Positions 6,705 through 6,724 of a stretch of DNA of 6,724 nt are shown piece after piece. Within the stretch, counting starts at the first letter, position 1. Each line of letters begins with the position of its first letter. Below the pieces are notes generated by a model that saw nothing but the letters and a program-made list of their open reading frames with translations, was not told where the DNA came from and did not search any database. The position numbers were made by a program, and so were the translations under genes. The DNA lies in contig JAJXXG010001150.1 of assembly GCA_021781255.1 (NCBI GenBank), forward strand, positions 1 through 6,724. The letters run 5' to 3'. This stretch comes from Acidobacteriota bacterium (GTDB lineage Bacteria; Acidobacteriota; Terriglobia; Terriglobales; Acidobacteriaceae).

Positions 6705-6724
6705 CTTCGGCAGGCTTCGAAGTA

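Overview
The window looks like chromosomal DNA from a moderately GC-rich Gram-negative bacterium, most probably an acidobacterium (Acidobacteriota, Terriglobia-like). This rests on the large outer-membrane receptor that begins with a carboxypeptidase-regulatory-like domain and ends with the strand arrangement typical of the expanded Oar-like receptor families of that phylum. A small secreted beta-rich protein of a kind I associate with the same group supports it. No mobile element, CRISPR array, tRNA or rRNA was seen.

Layout: the 3' end of a UvrD/PcrA-type helicase gene (1-657, +) converges on a two-gene CpxRA-like two-component operon (response regulator 2164-2880, then histidine kinase 787-2160, both on the minus strand, 3 nt apart). 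A 230-bp divergent regulatory region (2881-3110) separates the regulator gene from a 965-residue TonB-dependent, Oar-like receptor gene (3111-6008, +). The receptor gene converges on a small secreted hypothetical protein gene (6134-6691, -), whose ribosome binding site lies just inside the right edge. The two convergent gaps (658-786 and 6009-6133) hold no convincing hairpin-plus-U-tract terminator.

The most informative part is the divergent region. It contains a 14-bp inverted repeat (13/14 matching, 10-bp spacer) and a set of pentamers resembling GTAAA/GTAAC/GTCAC, phased every 10 bp on the minus strand. This resembles the CpxR box (GTAAA-N5-GTAAA) and, read another way, the RstA box (TACATNTNGTTACA). 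Because the neighbouring regulator is strongly CpxR-like, the simplest reading is autoregulation plus control of the divergent receptor gene: an envelope-sensing kinase, its regulator and one outer-membrane receptor in a single local circuit. This is inference from sequence and context.

The other notable point is a 42-residue Gly/Pro-rich segment near the receptor's C-terminus. By strand counting from the C-terminus it should fall in a periplasmic turn, where turns are normally short. Nothing here proves a wholly new system; the genes belong to known broad families and the novelty lies in their arrangement and in these details.
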